From JAWXCE01 sp033764775 (lineage in GTDB: Bacteria; Pseudomonadota; Alphaproteobacteria; Rhizobiales; Rhodomicrobiaceae): 64,000 nucleotides of DNA. This document shows, in pieces, positions 8,548 to 16,334 of this stretch. The translations under genes and the position numbers were made by a program. Under the pieces are notes generated by a model, which had not been told where the DNA came from, did not search any database, and saw only the letters and a program-made list of their open reading frames with translations. The stretch spans positions 186,001-250,000 of the forward strand of contig JANRIQ010000027.1 of NCBI GenBank assembly GCA_033764775.1. Direction: 5' to 3'. Numbering within the stretch: position 1 is the first letter of the stretch; each line of letters starts with the position of its first letter.

Positions 8548-9771
8548 ATGCGGCGGCTGGCGATCATGGTTATGGCTTTGGCGGCGCCGGCATGGGCGGA
8601 GGAGCCGTCGCTTGAGGACCGCATCGCGGAGCTTGAGGCGTCCGCGGCCATGCAGCGTCCGGACAAAATGTCGTTGAAGGTGTCGGGTCAGGTCAACCGC
8701 GCCGTGCTGCTCTGGGACGACGGTCTGGCGACCGACGCCTACCTCGTCGACAACATCTTCTCCTCCACGCGGTTCATTTTCTCCGGCAAGGCGGCGGTGG
8801 CGAAGCGCGTGGACGCCGGCTTCGTCATCGAGACGGAGGTGCGCGACGCGGGCTCCAGCAACGTGAGCCAGATCAACGACGAGGGGCTCGACGAGTCCAA
8901 CGAGACTGGCCAGTCGATCCGCCTCCGCCAGGGCTATTGGTGGGTGAAGTCGGAGGATCTCGGCGCAGTGTCCGTGGGCCAACTCTCGCCCGCCAGCAAC
9001 TCGCTGATCTATTACAAGCTGTGGTTCATCACCGTGAACACATCGCCGGACAATCTGGCCGCCACGTCGTTTTTCGTGCGGAACAAGGACGGCGACCTGA
9101 CGGCCCTGCGCTGGGGACAGATCGCGTCCATCAACGACACGCCGCGCGGCGACTTCATCCGCTACGAAAGCCCGGCGTGGCGCGGCTTCGCGGTGCAGGG
9201 CGATTGGGGCGAGAACGACCTGTGGGACGCCTCCGCCACTTACGACGGGCAGATCGGCGATTTCAAGATCGCCGCCGCCATCGGCTACGTCGCGGATCAG
9301 GAGACGGTGAACGCGGCCAGCACGCGCGGCTCGCTGCTCGTCACGCATACGCCGAGCGGGGTTTACTTACATCTCGGGGCCGACCGGCGGTCGTTCGACG
9401 GCCAGCGGCGCGAAGACTCCACGGTCATCGCCGCCCATATGGGCCTGCTCGCCAAGTGGACGCCGCTTGGGACAACGACGGTGTTCGCCGAGTACGGCCG
9501 CTACACGGACTTTTTTGCAGGGCGCGACGCCGCAAGCGCGGGCGGTCTGCCCATCGTGGGCGCAAACGCGGCGGATGATTACATCGCCTCGTCAGACGTC
9601 ACGCGCCTTGGGTTCGGCGTGATGCAGGCGTTCGACGCCGCCGCAACCGAGCTTTACGCCCACTATTCGTATTTCGAGGCGGAGGCGCGCATCGCCGACG
9701 GCGCGAGCGCTGCGGACGCAGCGTTCAAGCCCTGGCAGTCGTTGCTCGTTGGCGCCCGCGTCAAATTCTAG
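8548..9771 (+). CDS. Outer-membrane porin
   Basis: A 407-residue Gram-negative porin. It has a short signal peptide ending in AAPAWA, then a charged helical stretch (EEPSLEDRIAELEASAAM) and alternating amphipathic strands (for example VSGQVNRAVLLWDD, FSGKAAVAKRVDAGFVIETEVRD). The protein ends in VGARVKF, the terminal aromatic needed for Bam-dependent insertion. Porins of this alphaproteobacterial type form trimers for small hydrophilic solutes; specificity cannot be read here. The ATG at 8548 directly precedes the signal peptide and has an AAGGCG ribosome-binding site. An in-frame GTG at 8536 is the alternative. It is divergent from the channel gene across a 151-bp gap. Confidence 0.9.
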   Translation: MRRLAIMVMALAAPAWAEEPSLEDRIAELEASAAMQRPDKMSLKVSGQVNRAVLLWDDGLATDAYLVDNIFSSTRFIFSGKAAVAKRVDAGFVIETEVRDAGSSNVSQINDEGLDESNETGQSIRLRQGYWWVKSEDLGAVSVGQLSPASNSLIYYKLWFITVNTSPDNLAATSFFVRNKDGDLTALRWGQIASINDTPRGDFIRYESPAWRGFAVQGDWGENDLWDASATYDGQIGDFKIAAAIGYVADQETVNAASTRGSLLVTHTPSGVYLHLGADRRSFDGQRREDSTVIAAHMGLLAKWTPLGTTTVFAEYGRYTDFFAGRDAASAGGLPIVGANAADDYIASSDVTRLGFGVMQAFDAAATELYAHYSYFEAEARIADGASAADAAFKPWQSLLVGARVKF

Positions 9772-9864
9772 CCATGTCGCGCGGCACAGGTTAAACTCGC
9801 TCGTGTTCCGATTGTCGGGAGCGACCGCCACAACCGAGCGCGGCGCGCCCACATCAAAAAACGC

Positions 9865-9880
9865 CCCGGGTGAACCCGGG
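9865..9880. terminator. CCCGGG-TGAA-CCCGGG stem-loop upstream of the FIST gene
   Basis: A perfect 6-bp GC stem with a TGAA loop lies 94 bp behind the porin stop and immediately before the ribosome-binding site of the FIST gene. On the minus strand it is followed by GCGTTTTTTG, the shape of an intrinsic terminator; on the plus strand only CTTT follows. It could end transcription or act as a 5'-leader hairpin. Confidence 0.35.
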
Positions 9881-9899
9881 CTTTGGGAGGACGGCGTCG

Positions 9900-11069
9900 T
9901 TGAGCGCAACCAGCGCCCGCGGCTATGCGTGCGGCGTTCAAACCGTATGGACGGACGAGGAGGACGCCGCTCGCGCGGTCGCCGCGGTGGCCGGCGCGCT
10001 CGACCTCGCCCAGGTGGGGCAGATCATGGCGTTTTTCTCGCCGACCTTGCGCGCCGCCGAATTGGCTTCGTCCTTCGATCGGCTATGCCCCGACATTCCC
10101 GTCGCCGGGTGCAGCACGGCGGGGCAAATCTCGCCCGGCGGGTTCACCGATGGCGGGCTCGTGGCCGTGGCCTTTCCGAAGCGCGGGTTTCAGATTGTGA
10201 GCCAGGTTCTCACCCACGTTCATCACCTCACGGTCGAGCGCGGCGCCGAGGCCGTGCGGGACCTGCGCGCTCAGTTGGATAGGGTGAGCGGAGGGCCGGG
10301 GCTGAACCGGTTCGCGCTGTGCTTTATCGACGGCCTCTCGAATTGCGAGGAGATGATCGTCTCGGCTCTCGGCTGGGCGTTGAACGGCATCCCGCTTGTG
10401 GGCGGCTCGGCGGGCGACGACCTGCGCCTGGCGGGCACCACGCTGCTGCACAATGGCCAGACCTATAGCGGCGCCGCGCTCCTGCTGCTTGTTGAGACTG
10501 ACAACCCGATCCGCACCTTCAAGCACGACAATTTCGATCCGACGTCGAAAAAGCTCGTCGTCACCGCCTCGAACAGCGAAGAGCGCACCGTGCGGGAGCT
10601 GAACGCGGAAACGGCGGCGCTCGAATACGCCGCAGCGGCGGGAGTCGATTATCAGGGCCTGACGCCGATGAGTTTCGCCGCGCATCCGGTCGTGGTGCGC
10701 ATCGGCGGCGATTACTACTGCCGATCCATACAAAAGGTGAACGCCGACGGCTCCTTGACGTTTTTTTGCGCCATCGACGACGGCGTCGTGCTGACCGTCG
10801 CCCGCGCGCGCGACATGGTGGCCTCCGTCGAGACGGAGTTGGCCCGCATAGACGGCGATGTCGGCGGCATCGACCTGGTGCTCGGCTTCGAGTGCGTTTT
10901 GCGGCGCTTGGATGCGGAGACGCGACAGATCAAGGGCTGCGTCTGCGATGTTTACATGGAGAACAACATCGTCGGGTTCCACACTTATGGCGAGCAGTTC
11001 AACGGCATGCACCTGAACCAGACGCTCACGGGGGTCGCCATCGGGCGAGGGCGCCGCCGTGCCCATTGA
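9900..11069 (+). CDS. FIST-domain sensor protein, NosP-like
   Basis: A 389-residue protein with FIST_N and FIST_C domains, soluble and without a signal peptide. Signatures include VAGCSTAGQISPGGFTDGG, FIDGLSNCEEMIVSALGWALNGIPLVGGSAGDD, and the C-terminal HTYGEQFNGMHLNQTLTGVAIG typical of FIST_C. The next gene starts 11 bp before its stop and encodes a hybrid histidine kinase. FIST proteins next to such kinases include NosP, a haem-binding nitric-oxide sensor that controls NahK in Pseudomonas aeruginosa. The TTG at 9900 is preferred because GGGAGGA stands 8 bp upstream. A GTG at 9870 is possible but lies inside a hairpin. Haem binding is inferred from family and context. Confidence 0.85.
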   Translation: MSATSARGYACGVQTVWTDEEDAARAVAAVAGALDLAQVGQIMAFFSPTLRAAELASSFDRLCPDIPVAGCSTAGQISPGGFTDGGLVAVAFPKRGFQIVSQVLTHVHHLTVERGAEAVRDLRAQLDRVSGGPGLNRFALCFIDGLSNCEEMIVSALGWALNGIPLVGGSAGDDLRLAGTTLLHNGQTYSGAALLLLVETDNPIRTFKHDNFDPTSKKLVVTASNSEERTVRELNAETAALEYAAAAGVDYQGLTPMSFAAHPVVVRIGGDYYCRSIQKVNADGSLTFFCAIDDGVVLTVARARDMVASVETELARIDGDVGGIDLVLGFECVLRRLDAETRQIKGCVCDVYMENNIVGFHTYGEQFNGMHLNQTLTGVAIGRGRRRAH

Positions 11070-12429
11070 GCTTTCGAACCCCGCGCCAGTGGACGGCGAG
11101 AGCGAGCTTCGCCGTCGGATTGACAAGCTGACCAAGATCAACGCCGTACTGATGGAGCGCGTCGAGCGCGCGATGGACCACCAGGGCAACGCGTTTTCCC
11201 TGTTCCAGACGGCGATCACTCTGGAAGGTCAGGTGCGCGCGCGCACTGAGGAGCTGACGCTCGTTCTGCGCAGCCTGGAGCGCACCAATGCGCAGCTATC
11301 CCTGGCCAAGGAGGAGGCCGAGCGCGCCAACCTGAGCAAAACCCGCTTTCTCGCCGCCGCCGGCCATGACCTGCTAGAACCGGTCGGCGCCGCCAAATTC
11401 TGCCTCGCGGCTCTCAGCGACATGGAGCAATCGTCCGAGAGCCGGCGCCTCCTCGCCCAGGTCGGCGGATCGCTGCAGACCATCGAGGACCTCATCAAGA
11501 CGCTCCTCGACATCTCCCGGCTCGACGCGGGCGTGCTCCAGCCGGAGATGCGTGCGTTCAACCTCGACGACCTGCTGCTCAGCCTGCGGGCGACCTTCGC
11601 CCCCATCGCGGCGGCCAAGGGCCTGCGCTTCCGGGTCCGCTTGTGCGGCCTCACCGTGCGCAACGATCCGCTGCTGCTCCAGCGCGTGCTGCAGAACCTG
11701 GCCTCGAACGCAGTGCGCTACACGGCGCGCGGCGGGGTGCTGATCGGGGCGCGGCGCCGGGGCCTGACCTGCCTTCTCGATGTGCAGGACACGGGCTTCG
11801 GCATTCTCGAGAGCGAGCGCGAGCGCATTTTCGACGAGTTTTACCGCGGCACCGCCGCGCCCCGGGCGGGCCAGATGGGTCTCGGTCTCGGCCTGTCCAT
11901 CGTGCGCCGCATCACCCAGTCGATCGGGTGCGAACTGAGCGTCTCGTCAACCGTGAACAAAGGTTCGCGCTTCCGGGTCGCCCTGCCGCTGTCGCCTGAC
12001 GCCGCCGACGCCGCGCGGCCCGAGGACGCCAGCCTCGACGCCGCCGGCTCTCTCAACGGCGCCGTCGTCATGATTGTGGAGAACGACCCGACCGTCGCCG
12101 CCGAAATGGAGCGCGTTTTCCGCCGTTGGGGCAGTCATCCGCTCGTCGCCCGAAACCTGGACGAAGCCGACGCCGCCATCGCCGCCGGCGACCGCCTGCC
12201 TGACATCCTCGTCGCCGATTATCATCTGGACGGCGGCGAAACGGGATTGGGCGCCATGGAGCGCCTGCGCCGATGGGACCCTGACCTGCCGACCCTCATC
12301 GTCACCGCCGACGACAGCGCGGCGACCGCTCAAGCCGTGCGCGCCACGGGGGCCGAATTGATGCAAAAGCCGGTCACGCTCGGCAAGCTGCGGGCCGTCG
12401 CCTCCCACCTCGCGAGCCGGAAACGGTAG
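11059..12429 (+). CDS. Hybrid sensor histidine kinase/response regulator, NahK-like
   Basis: A 456-residue soluble hybrid kinase. The order is an N-terminal coiled coil (about 15-95, VRARTEELTLVLRSLERTNAQL), HisKA with phospho-accepting His103 (AAAGHDLLEPV), HATPase_c with N box NLASNAVRYT (213-222) and G boxes DTGFGI and GLGLGLSIV, then a C-terminal receiver with Asp387 (VADYHLDGG) and the conserved Lys in QKPV. It has no transmembrane segment, so its signal is likely intracellular or delivered by the FIST protein encoded just upstream. GTG is the start, with an 11-bp overlap. The unusual HDLLEP H-box is the type found in NahK/ErcS-like kinases. It faces a LuxR-type response regulator 6 bp away. 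Confidence 0.93.
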   Translation: MPIELSNPAPVDGESELRRRIDKLTKINAVLMERVERAMDHQGNAFSLFQTAITLEGQVRARTEELTLVLRSLERTNAQLSLAKEEAERANLSKTRFLAAAGHDLLEPVGAAKFCLAALSDMEQSSESRRLLAQVGGSLQTIEDLIKTLLDISRLDAGVLQPEMRAFNLDDLLLSLRATFAPIAAAKGLRFRVRLCGLTVRNDPLLLQRVLQNLASNAVRYTARGGVLIGARRRGLTCLLDVQDTGFGILESERERIFDEFYRGTAAPRAGQMGLGLGLSIVRRITQSIGCELSVSSTVNKGSRFRVALPLSPDAADAARPEDASLDAAGSLNGAVVMIVENDPTVAAEMERVFRRWGSHPLVARNLDEADAAIAAGDRLPDILVADYHLDGGETGLGAMERLRRWDPDLPTLIVTADDSAATAQAVRATGAELMQKPVTLGKLRAVASHLASRKR

Positions 12430-12435
12430 GCACCG

Positions 12436-13104
12436 TCAGTTTTTGTGCGGCTCGCGCGCGGTCAACGCGTCAAAGTTAAGATGCGCCGTTTCGATCACCA
12501 CCTGTGTGCGGCTAACGACGTTCAGCTTGCGCAAAATTTCGCTGATATGGGCCTTCACCGTGCGCTCGCGGATGTCTAGCGCGTGCGCGATCTGCTTGTT
12601 GAGCAAACCCTGCCTCAGCAGTTGGAGCACCCGGATTTGCGAGGGGGTCAATTCGGCCACGCGGCTCACCACGTCGCTCTCCCCTTTGGCCTCCGCCAGC
12701 AGCGCACGCACCTGGCCGCCCAAATCGTCGGGCAAATGGATGCGGCCGTCCAGCACATCGGCGAGCGCGCCCGAGAGAGCGGCCTTGTCGGCGGATTTCG
12801 GGACGAAGCCGGCGGCGCCCAGACGAATGGCTTGCGCGGCGATCTTCGGCTCGCCGAGGCCCGAGAAGATGAGGATGGGCGCATGGGGAAAGCGCGACCT
12901 CATCAGCATGAGGCCGTCGAAGCCGGAAACGCCTGGAAGCATCAGGTCGAGCAGGATCGCGTCGGGCGCGGCGTTCGCGTGCTCGGCGGCCTCGGCGACG
13001 GAGCTCGCCTCGCTGATGAAGGCGTTGGGCAGGGTGTCGCGCACCGCGTTGCGCACCGCTTCGCGAAACATAGGGTGGTCGTCAACGATGAGAATGCGGG
13101 TCAT
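12436..13104 (-). CDS. LuxR/NarL-family response regulator
   Basis: A 222-residue response regulator. The receiver domain has the acidic pair in VDDHP, phospho-acceptor Asp53 (ILLDLMLPG), and the conserved Lys in FVPKSADK. A C-terminal GerE-type helix-turn-helix follows (LTPSQIRVLQLLRQGLLNKQIAHALDIRERTVKAHISEIL). The ATG at 13104 starts directly at MTRILIVDDHP; a longer frame upstream is not family-like. It is convergent with the hybrid kinase gene, and the likely phosphorelay is FIST protein, kinase, this regulator. Similar regulators near NahK-type kinases belong to the ErdR/EraR group. Targets are unknown. Confidence 0.93.
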   Translation of the reverse strand: MTRILIVDDHPMFREAVRNAVRDTLPNAFISEASSVAEAAEHANAAPDAILLDLMLPGVSGFDGLMLMRSRFPHAPILIFSGLGEPKIAAQAIRLGAAGFVPKSADKAALSGALADVLDGRIHLPDDLGGQVRALLAEAKGESDVVSRVAELTPSQIRVLQLLRQGLLNKQIAHALDIRERTVKAHISEILRKLNVVSRTQVVIETAHLNFDALTAREPHKN

Positions 13105-13296
13105 GGTCGCCCCCAAAGCGCCGCGCCCCCCATGCCCGACGCGCAAAACATCTTAGACCATCGTATGAAAGAATGCTCATGGCAAGACGGAACCTGCGAC
13201 GCACAACGCCCGGTTTGCGATGCGCGCGGCGACGCCCAGCGACCCTGCGCCGCACTCGCCCCGCCCAGGGAGTTGAGCCGCGCGCGAAAACGATTA

Positions 13297-13324
13297 TTGC
13301 TTATCTGCGTTTATGGCCTATATC
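13297..13324 (+). promoter_or_regulatory. Candidate promoter for ferredoxin-NADP reductase
   Basis: TTGCTT and TATATC are separated by 16 bp, about 63 bp upstream of the fpr start codon, in a 282-bp divergent intergenic region (13105-13386). The remainder of that region shows no other element I can support. Confidence 0.4.
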
Positions 13325-13386
13325 CCGCGCGGTTCTGACGATTGCGCCTCCCGCACCGCCGGCCTGCCGAAATCGGAGACTTGACC

Positions 13387-14160
13387 ATGAGCGCCTACAC
13401 TCAAGAGACGGTTTTGGCCGTGCGCCACTGGAACGATGGGCTGTTCAGCTTCAGCGCGACGCGCACGCCGGCGTTTCGTTTTCTGAACGGCCAGTTCACG
13501 ATGATCGGCATTGAGGTGGAGGGCAAACCGCTCGTCCGCGCCTACAGCATGGTGAGCGCCAACTACGAGGACACGCTGGAGTTTTTCAGCATCAAGGTGC
13601 CGGACGGACCCCTTACCTCGCGCCTGCAGCACATCAAGGCGGGCGACGCTCTGCTGGTCGGCAAGAAGCCGACGGGCACCCTCATCATCGACAACCTGCT
13701 TCCGGGCCGCGTTTTGTATCTGTTGGCGACAGGGACGGGCCTGGCGCCGTTCATGAGCATCATCCGCGACCCGGACACATTCGAGCGCTTCGAGAACGTG
13801 GTGCTCGTTCACGGCTGCCGCCAAGTGGCCGATCTCGCCTATCGCGACATGATCACCACGGAACTCGCCAATCACGAGTTTCTCGGCGGCGCGGTGCGGG
13901 AAAAGCTGATCTACTACCCGACCGTGACCCGCGAACCGTTCGAGAACCGCGGCCGCATCACCGACATCATCGAGAACGGCCGGCTGTTCGCCGACACGGG
14001 ATTGTCCCCGCTCGCCGTCGAGCGCGATCGCATCATGCTGTGCGGCAGCCCGCAGATGAACGCCGACCTGCGCGCCATGTTCGAGGCGGCCGGCTTCGAG
14101 GAGGGGTCGAGCGGCAAGCCCGGGCATTTCCTCATCGAAAAGGCCTTCGTCGAGAAGTGA
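13387..14160 (+). CDS. fpr: Ferredoxin--NADP(+) reductase
   Basis: A 257-residue FAD enzyme of the bacterial FPR type, transferring electrons between NADPH and ferredoxin or flavodoxin. The FAD-binding motif RAYSMVSANYEDTLEFFSIKVPDGPLTSRL and the NADP-binding LLATGTGLAPFMSIIRDP are clear, as is MLCGSPQMNADL. The protein ends in VEK without the aromatic C-terminal residue of plant-type enzymes, as usual for subclass I bacterial FPRs. The ATG at 13387 follows the candidate promoter. It could supply electrons to cobalamin steps or stress responses, but nothing links it to its neighbours beyond position. Confidence 0.94.
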   Translation: MSAYTQETVLAVRHWNDGLFSFSATRTPAFRFLNGQFTMIGIEVEGKPLVRAYSMVSANYEDTLEFFSIKVPDGPLTSRLQHIKAGDALLVGKKPTGTLIIDNLLPGRVLYLLATGTGLAPFMSIIRDPDTFERFENVVLVHGCRQVADLAYRDMITTELANHEFLGGAVREKLIYYPTVTREPFENRGRITDIIENGRLFADTGLSPLAVERDRIMLCGSPQMNADLRAMFEAAGFEEGSSGKPGHFLIEKAFVEK

Positions 14161-14163
14161 TCC

Positions 14164-14676
14164 TCAGGCGGGGCCGCCCTTCAGCGCGATCGGCAGTCCG
14201 GCGGCGACGAACTCCACCCGGTCTGCGGCGGCGGCGACCGCCTGATTGAGCCGGCCCTGCTCGTCGCGAAAGGCGCGTCCGAGCCGCGTTTCCGGCACGA
14301 GGCCAAGCCCCACCTCGTTTGACACCAAGACGACGTCAGCCGCGCCAGCGCTCAAGGCGGCCACGAGGCCATGTGTCGCCGCCCGGACATCGCGACCCGC
14401 GTGCATGAGATTGGAGAGCCACAGCGTCAGGCAATCGACGACCGCACACGCCCCCGCCGGCGCCGACGCGATCGCATCCGCCAGGTCGAGCGGCGCCTCA
14501 AGCGTGCGCCACGCCGCCTCGCGCTCGGCCTGGTGCGCGGCGATGCGCGCGGCCATTTCGTCGTCGAGCGCTTCGGCGGTGGCGATGTAGATGCGGACGG
14601 CGAAGGGCGCGGCGAGCGCGAGGGCGCGGCGCGTCTTGCCCGAGCGGGCGCCGCCGAGAACGAGCGTGCTGGTCAT
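14164..14676 (-). CDS. cobU: Adenosylcobinamide kinase / adenosylcobinamide-phosphate guanylyltransferase
   Basis: A 170-residue bifunctional enzyme of nucleotide-loop assembly (CobU; CobP in Pseudomonas nomenclature). It phosphorylates adenosylcobinamide and then transfers GMP to give adenosyl-GDP-cobinamide. The P-loop is GGARSGKT (8-15). The AHQAEREAAWRTLEAP stretch carries the guanylylated His. NEVGLGLVPETRLGRAFRDEQGRLNQ is the family's second signature. The start at 14676 follows a GGGAG ribosome-binding site and gives the standard short N-terminus. It is divergent from the riboswitch-controlled cobalamin operon and ends 3 bp from the convergent fpr gene. Confidence 0.95.
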   Translation of the reverse strand: MTSTLVLGGARSGKTRRALALAAPFAVRIYIATAEALDDEMAARIAAHQAEREAAWRTLEAPLDLADAIASAPAGACAVVDCLTLWLSNLMHAGRDVRAATHGLVAALSAGAADVVLVSNEVGLGLVPETRLGRAFRDEQGRLNQAVAAAADRVEFVAAGLPIALKGGPA

Positions 14677-14749
14677 ATCTCCCTGATGAGCGTTTTGGGG
14701 GCGAGCGTCAACCGCGATTGACAGACGCCCGCCCATGCTCAATGCTGAG

Positions 14750-14965
14750 GCATCCGGTTGCCATTGGGCGCGCGACGCGTCCGGGCATGAAAAGGGAACG
14801 CGGTTACGATCAACCCATTTCGGGGATCGGACGCCGCGGCCGCCCCCGCGACTGTATGCAGCGAGCTTTCGCTCAACAACGCCACTGGCCGACGTCGGCT
14901 GGGAAGGCTGAGCGAAAGCGGCGACCTGCAAGCCAGGAGACCTGCCGGAGCAGGAAAACGCAAAT
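14750..14965 (+). promoter_or_regulatory. Cobalamin (AdoCbl) riboswitch
   Basis: The leader matches the cobalamin riboswitch core in order. It has AAAAGGGAACGCGGT near 14790-14804, GCCCCCGCGACTGTA near 14842-14856, GCCACTGG near 14881, GGGAAGGC near 14900, and AAGCCAGGAGACCTGCC ending near 14946. It sits on the plus strand upstream of hupE-bluB-cobW-cobN. The outer limits are approximate, set by the P1 arms. The rest of the 382-bp gap (14677-15058) holds the cobU start region and the expression platform described next. Confidence 0.93.
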
Positions 14966-15034
14966 CGGACGGGGTGTTCCGGAGCGCGTCAGCACGATTG
15001 CGCCTGCGCGCGACCGCGCCCGCCTCGCTGGACG

Positions 15035-15061
15035 CCTCCTTATCAGGAGGGTCTGCCCATG
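15035..15061 (+). promoter_or_regulatory. Ribosome-binding site sequestered in a hairpin (riboswitch expression platform)
   Basis: CCTCCT (15035-15040) and AGGAGG (15045-15050) form a perfect 6-bp stem with a TATC loop. AGGAGG is the full Shine-Dalgarno sequence, 8 nt before the hupE ATG at 15059. The complementarity is seen directly; translational control by the riboswitch about 90 nt upstream is inferred. Confidence 0.6.
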
Positions 15062-15691
15062 AAATTGTCGCTTATCGCCGCCGCAGCCTGGCTCGCTGCC
15101 TCGGCGCCCGCCTACGCCCACCATCCGCTCGGAGGGAAGACGCCGGACAGTCTGATGGAAGGACTGCTGTCCGGCCTTGGCCATCCCATGATCGGCCTCG
15201 ATCACTTCGCATTCATCGTCGGCGTCGGGCTGCTCAGCGCCTATTTCCCGCGCCGCTTCGCTCTGATCGGCGTTTTCATCGTCGCGACGGCGCTCGGCTG
15301 CGCGCTTATGGTTCAAGGCGTGGCGCTGCCCGGCGCCGAATTCGTCATTGCCGGCTCCGTCCTTGTCGTAGGCGCCGCACTCGCCCTTAGCGTGAGGCCG
15401 CCGGCCCCCGCGACCGCCGCCCTGTTCGCCGCGGCGGGCGTCTTTCACGGCTGCGCCTATGGCGAGGCCATTGTCGGCGCGGAGCCGACGCCGCTCGGCG
15501 CCTACCTCGCAGGCTTTGCCCTCATCCAGTTCGCGATCGCCGGTGCAGCGTCGATGCTGGCGCGTCGTCTCGCCGCGCCCGAGCTCGCATTGGCGACGCC
15601 GGTCAGGTTGGCCGGGGCCGTCGTGCTCGGCGTGGGATTGACGTTTCTGGCTGAGAACGCGGAAGCCATGTTCGCCGTCGCAGCCGGATGA
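15059..15691 (+). CDS. HupE/UreJ-family nickel/cobalt transporter
   Basis: A 210-residue inner-membrane metal permease with about six transmembrane segments after a signal-like N-terminus ending APAYA. The next residues HHPLGGKTPDSLMEGLLSGLGHPMIGLDH provide the conserved His-rich entry motif of HupE/UreJ. A second signature is GVFHGCAYGEA. The riboswitch upstream and the cobalamin genes downstream point to cobalt rather than nickel import. It is the first gene of the operon, and its stop overlaps the bluB start by ATGA. The metal is inferred from context; HupE proteins near hydrogenase or urease genes carry nickel. Confidence 0.92.
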   Translation: MKLSLIAAAAWLAASAPAYAHHPLGGKTPDSLMEGLLSGLGHPMIGLDHFAFIVGVGLLSAYFPRRFALIGVFIVATALGCALMVQGVALPGAEFVIAGSVLVVGAALALSVRPPAPATAALFAAAGVFHGCAYGEAIVGAEPTPLGAYLAGFALIQFAIAGAASMLARRLAAPELALATPVRLAGAVVLGVGLTFLAENAEAMFAVAAG

Positions 15692-16323
15692 CCATGGAGC
15701 GCGGCGACGATTTTCTGCGCCAGTTCGACGAGTTGTTGCTCTGGCGGCGCGACGTGCGGCGGTTCCGGAGGGACCCCGCGCCGGAGCCGCTCGTCGCCGC
15801 CGTGCTCGACGCCGCGCGCTTCGCTCCCTCCGTCGGCCTCAGCCAGCCGACCCGCTTGATGCGCGTGAACAGCGCCGCCGCCCGCGCCGCAGTGCGCGAA
15901 AATTTCGCCGACGCGCAGGCCGACGCGCTTGCGGGCTATGAGGGCGAGCGCGCGCGGCTCTATGCGCGGCTGAAGCTCTCCGGCCTCGACGAAGCGCCGG
16001 TCCACATCGCCGTGTTTTGTGACGAGGCGACGGCGAAGGGCCACGGGCTCGGCGCGCGCACCATGCCGGAGACGTTGGCCTATTCGACCGTGTGCGGGGT
16101 GATGCTCATGTGGCTGGCTGCGGCCGCGCGCGGGCTCGGTCTCGGCTGGGTTTCGATCCTCGACCCGGCGCGCCTGTCCCGCGATCTGGACGCGCCCGAA
16201 GCCTGGCGCTTCATCGCCTATCTCTGCATTGGCTGGCCCGAGGAGCGCGACACGCAACCCGAACTGGAAAAAGCCGGGTGGGAGCGTCGCGACGCCGCCA
16301 GCCCCGTCATCCACACCCGTTAA
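15688..16323 (+). CDS. bluB: 5,6-dimethylbenzimidazole synthase BluB
   Basis: A 211-residue flavin-destructase of the nitroreductase fold. BluB cleaves reduced FMN with oxygen to make 5,6-dimethylbenzimidazole, the lower ligand of B12. Family features are LLLWRRDVRRFRRDP near the N-terminus, FAPSVGLSQPTRLMRV, and CGVMLMWLAAAARGLGLGWVSILDP. The cytosolic enzyme is oxygen-dependent, consistent with the aerobic cobalamin route shown by CobN. Its start overlaps the hupE stop by 4 bp. A second ATG two codons later is an alternative start. Confidence 0.95.
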   Translation: MTMERGDDFLRQFDELLLWRRDVRRFRRDPAPEPLVAAVLDAARFAPSVGLSQPTRLMRVNSAAARAAVRENFADAQADALAGYEGERARLYARLKLSGLDEAPVHIAVFCDEATAKGHGLGARTMPETLAYSTVCGVMLMWLAAAARGLGLGWVSILDPARLSRDLDAPEAWRFIAYLCIGWPEERDTQPELEKAGWERRDAASPVIHTR

Positions 16324-16334
16324 GGAGCGCCCCC

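Noticed and set aside
8397..8666. Extended N-terminus of the voltage-gated channel
   Set aside because: The start at 8396 has a perfect GGAGG and gives the normal short N-terminus; the upstream part overlaps the porin start region.
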